Under the pieces are notes generated by a model, which was given only the letters and a program-made list of their open reading frames with translations, was not told where the DNA came from and ran no database searches. Below are positions 63,951-64,000 of a stretch of DNA of 64,000 nt, one piece after another. The DNA is from Talpa occidentalis (Eukaryota > Chordata > Mammalia > Eulipotyphla > Talpidae), in assembly GCF_014898055.3 (NCBI RefSeq), contig NW_023601433.1:72833683-72897682 (forward strand), given 5' to 3'. The position numbers were made by a program, and so were the translations under genes. Numbering within the stretch: the first letter of the stretch is position 1; every line of letters begins with the position of its first letter.

Positions 63951-64000
63951 GACTCAGGTTGCCTTTTTCATTCTAAACCCTAAGACATATTCTAGCAAGG

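Overview
This window looks like mammalian nuclear DNA with no protein-coding gene that I can support. The evidence is the dense interspersed-repeat content: MIR and L2 relics, ancient L1M pieces, MaLR/ERVL-type LTRs and hAT-Charlie-type MITEs such as MER20, which are shared across placental mammals. These are overlaid by younger lineage-specific insertions: a tRNA-derived SINE with an AAATAAATAAATCTTAAA-type tail, a low-divergence L1 family, and a TATA-bearing LTR family. The SINE and L1 do not look like primate, rodent, carnivore, ruminant or horse families that I know. A bat or another laurasiatherian is my best guess, but this is not proven. All open reading frames above 150 codons are either LINE-derived or chance openings in GC-rich or low-complexity DNA.

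Layout. 1-3250: relics, one SINE inside a MITE, a 78-bp L1 tail, and a head-to-head SINE fragment. 3260-4400: a GC-rich patch, a CTCF-like site and two AT-rich, repeat-free blocks that look conserved. 4400-14975: L2, MIR and L1 relics, including a young 0.94-kb L1 (5342-6284). 14981-15396: a solo LTR with perfect TSD. 16380-16660: an orphan CpG island. 16930-25300: L1M, MIR, L2, MLT1 and MLT2 relics. 25600-26850: a second block of putatively conserved AT-rich DNA around a smaller CpG-rich core. 27530-35210: L1, SINE and LTR insertions, including a SINE nested in an MLT1. 35225-35755: a perfect 33-bp inverted repeat. 36600-41640: several homeodomain-site-rich unique blocks, a SINE and a MER20 with an internal 98-bp duplication. 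42080-48770: L2, L1, MIR and LTR relics, a 21-bp minisatellite and a decayed CACATG-rich tract. 48970-58580: unique blocks alternating with MIR and L2. 59000-64000: MER20, SINE, L1 on both strands, the strongest conserved-element candidate (62110-62660), and a second solo LTR of the same family (63254-63720) inserted in a MITE.

Overall reading (inference): an intergenic or long-intron landscape in which many repeat-free, TAAT-rich blocks and two CpG-rich cores sit between transposon relics, as is typical of regulatory deserts around developmental genes. The locus cannot be named from sequence alone. Repeat boundaries are visual estimates unless a target-site duplication is cited.
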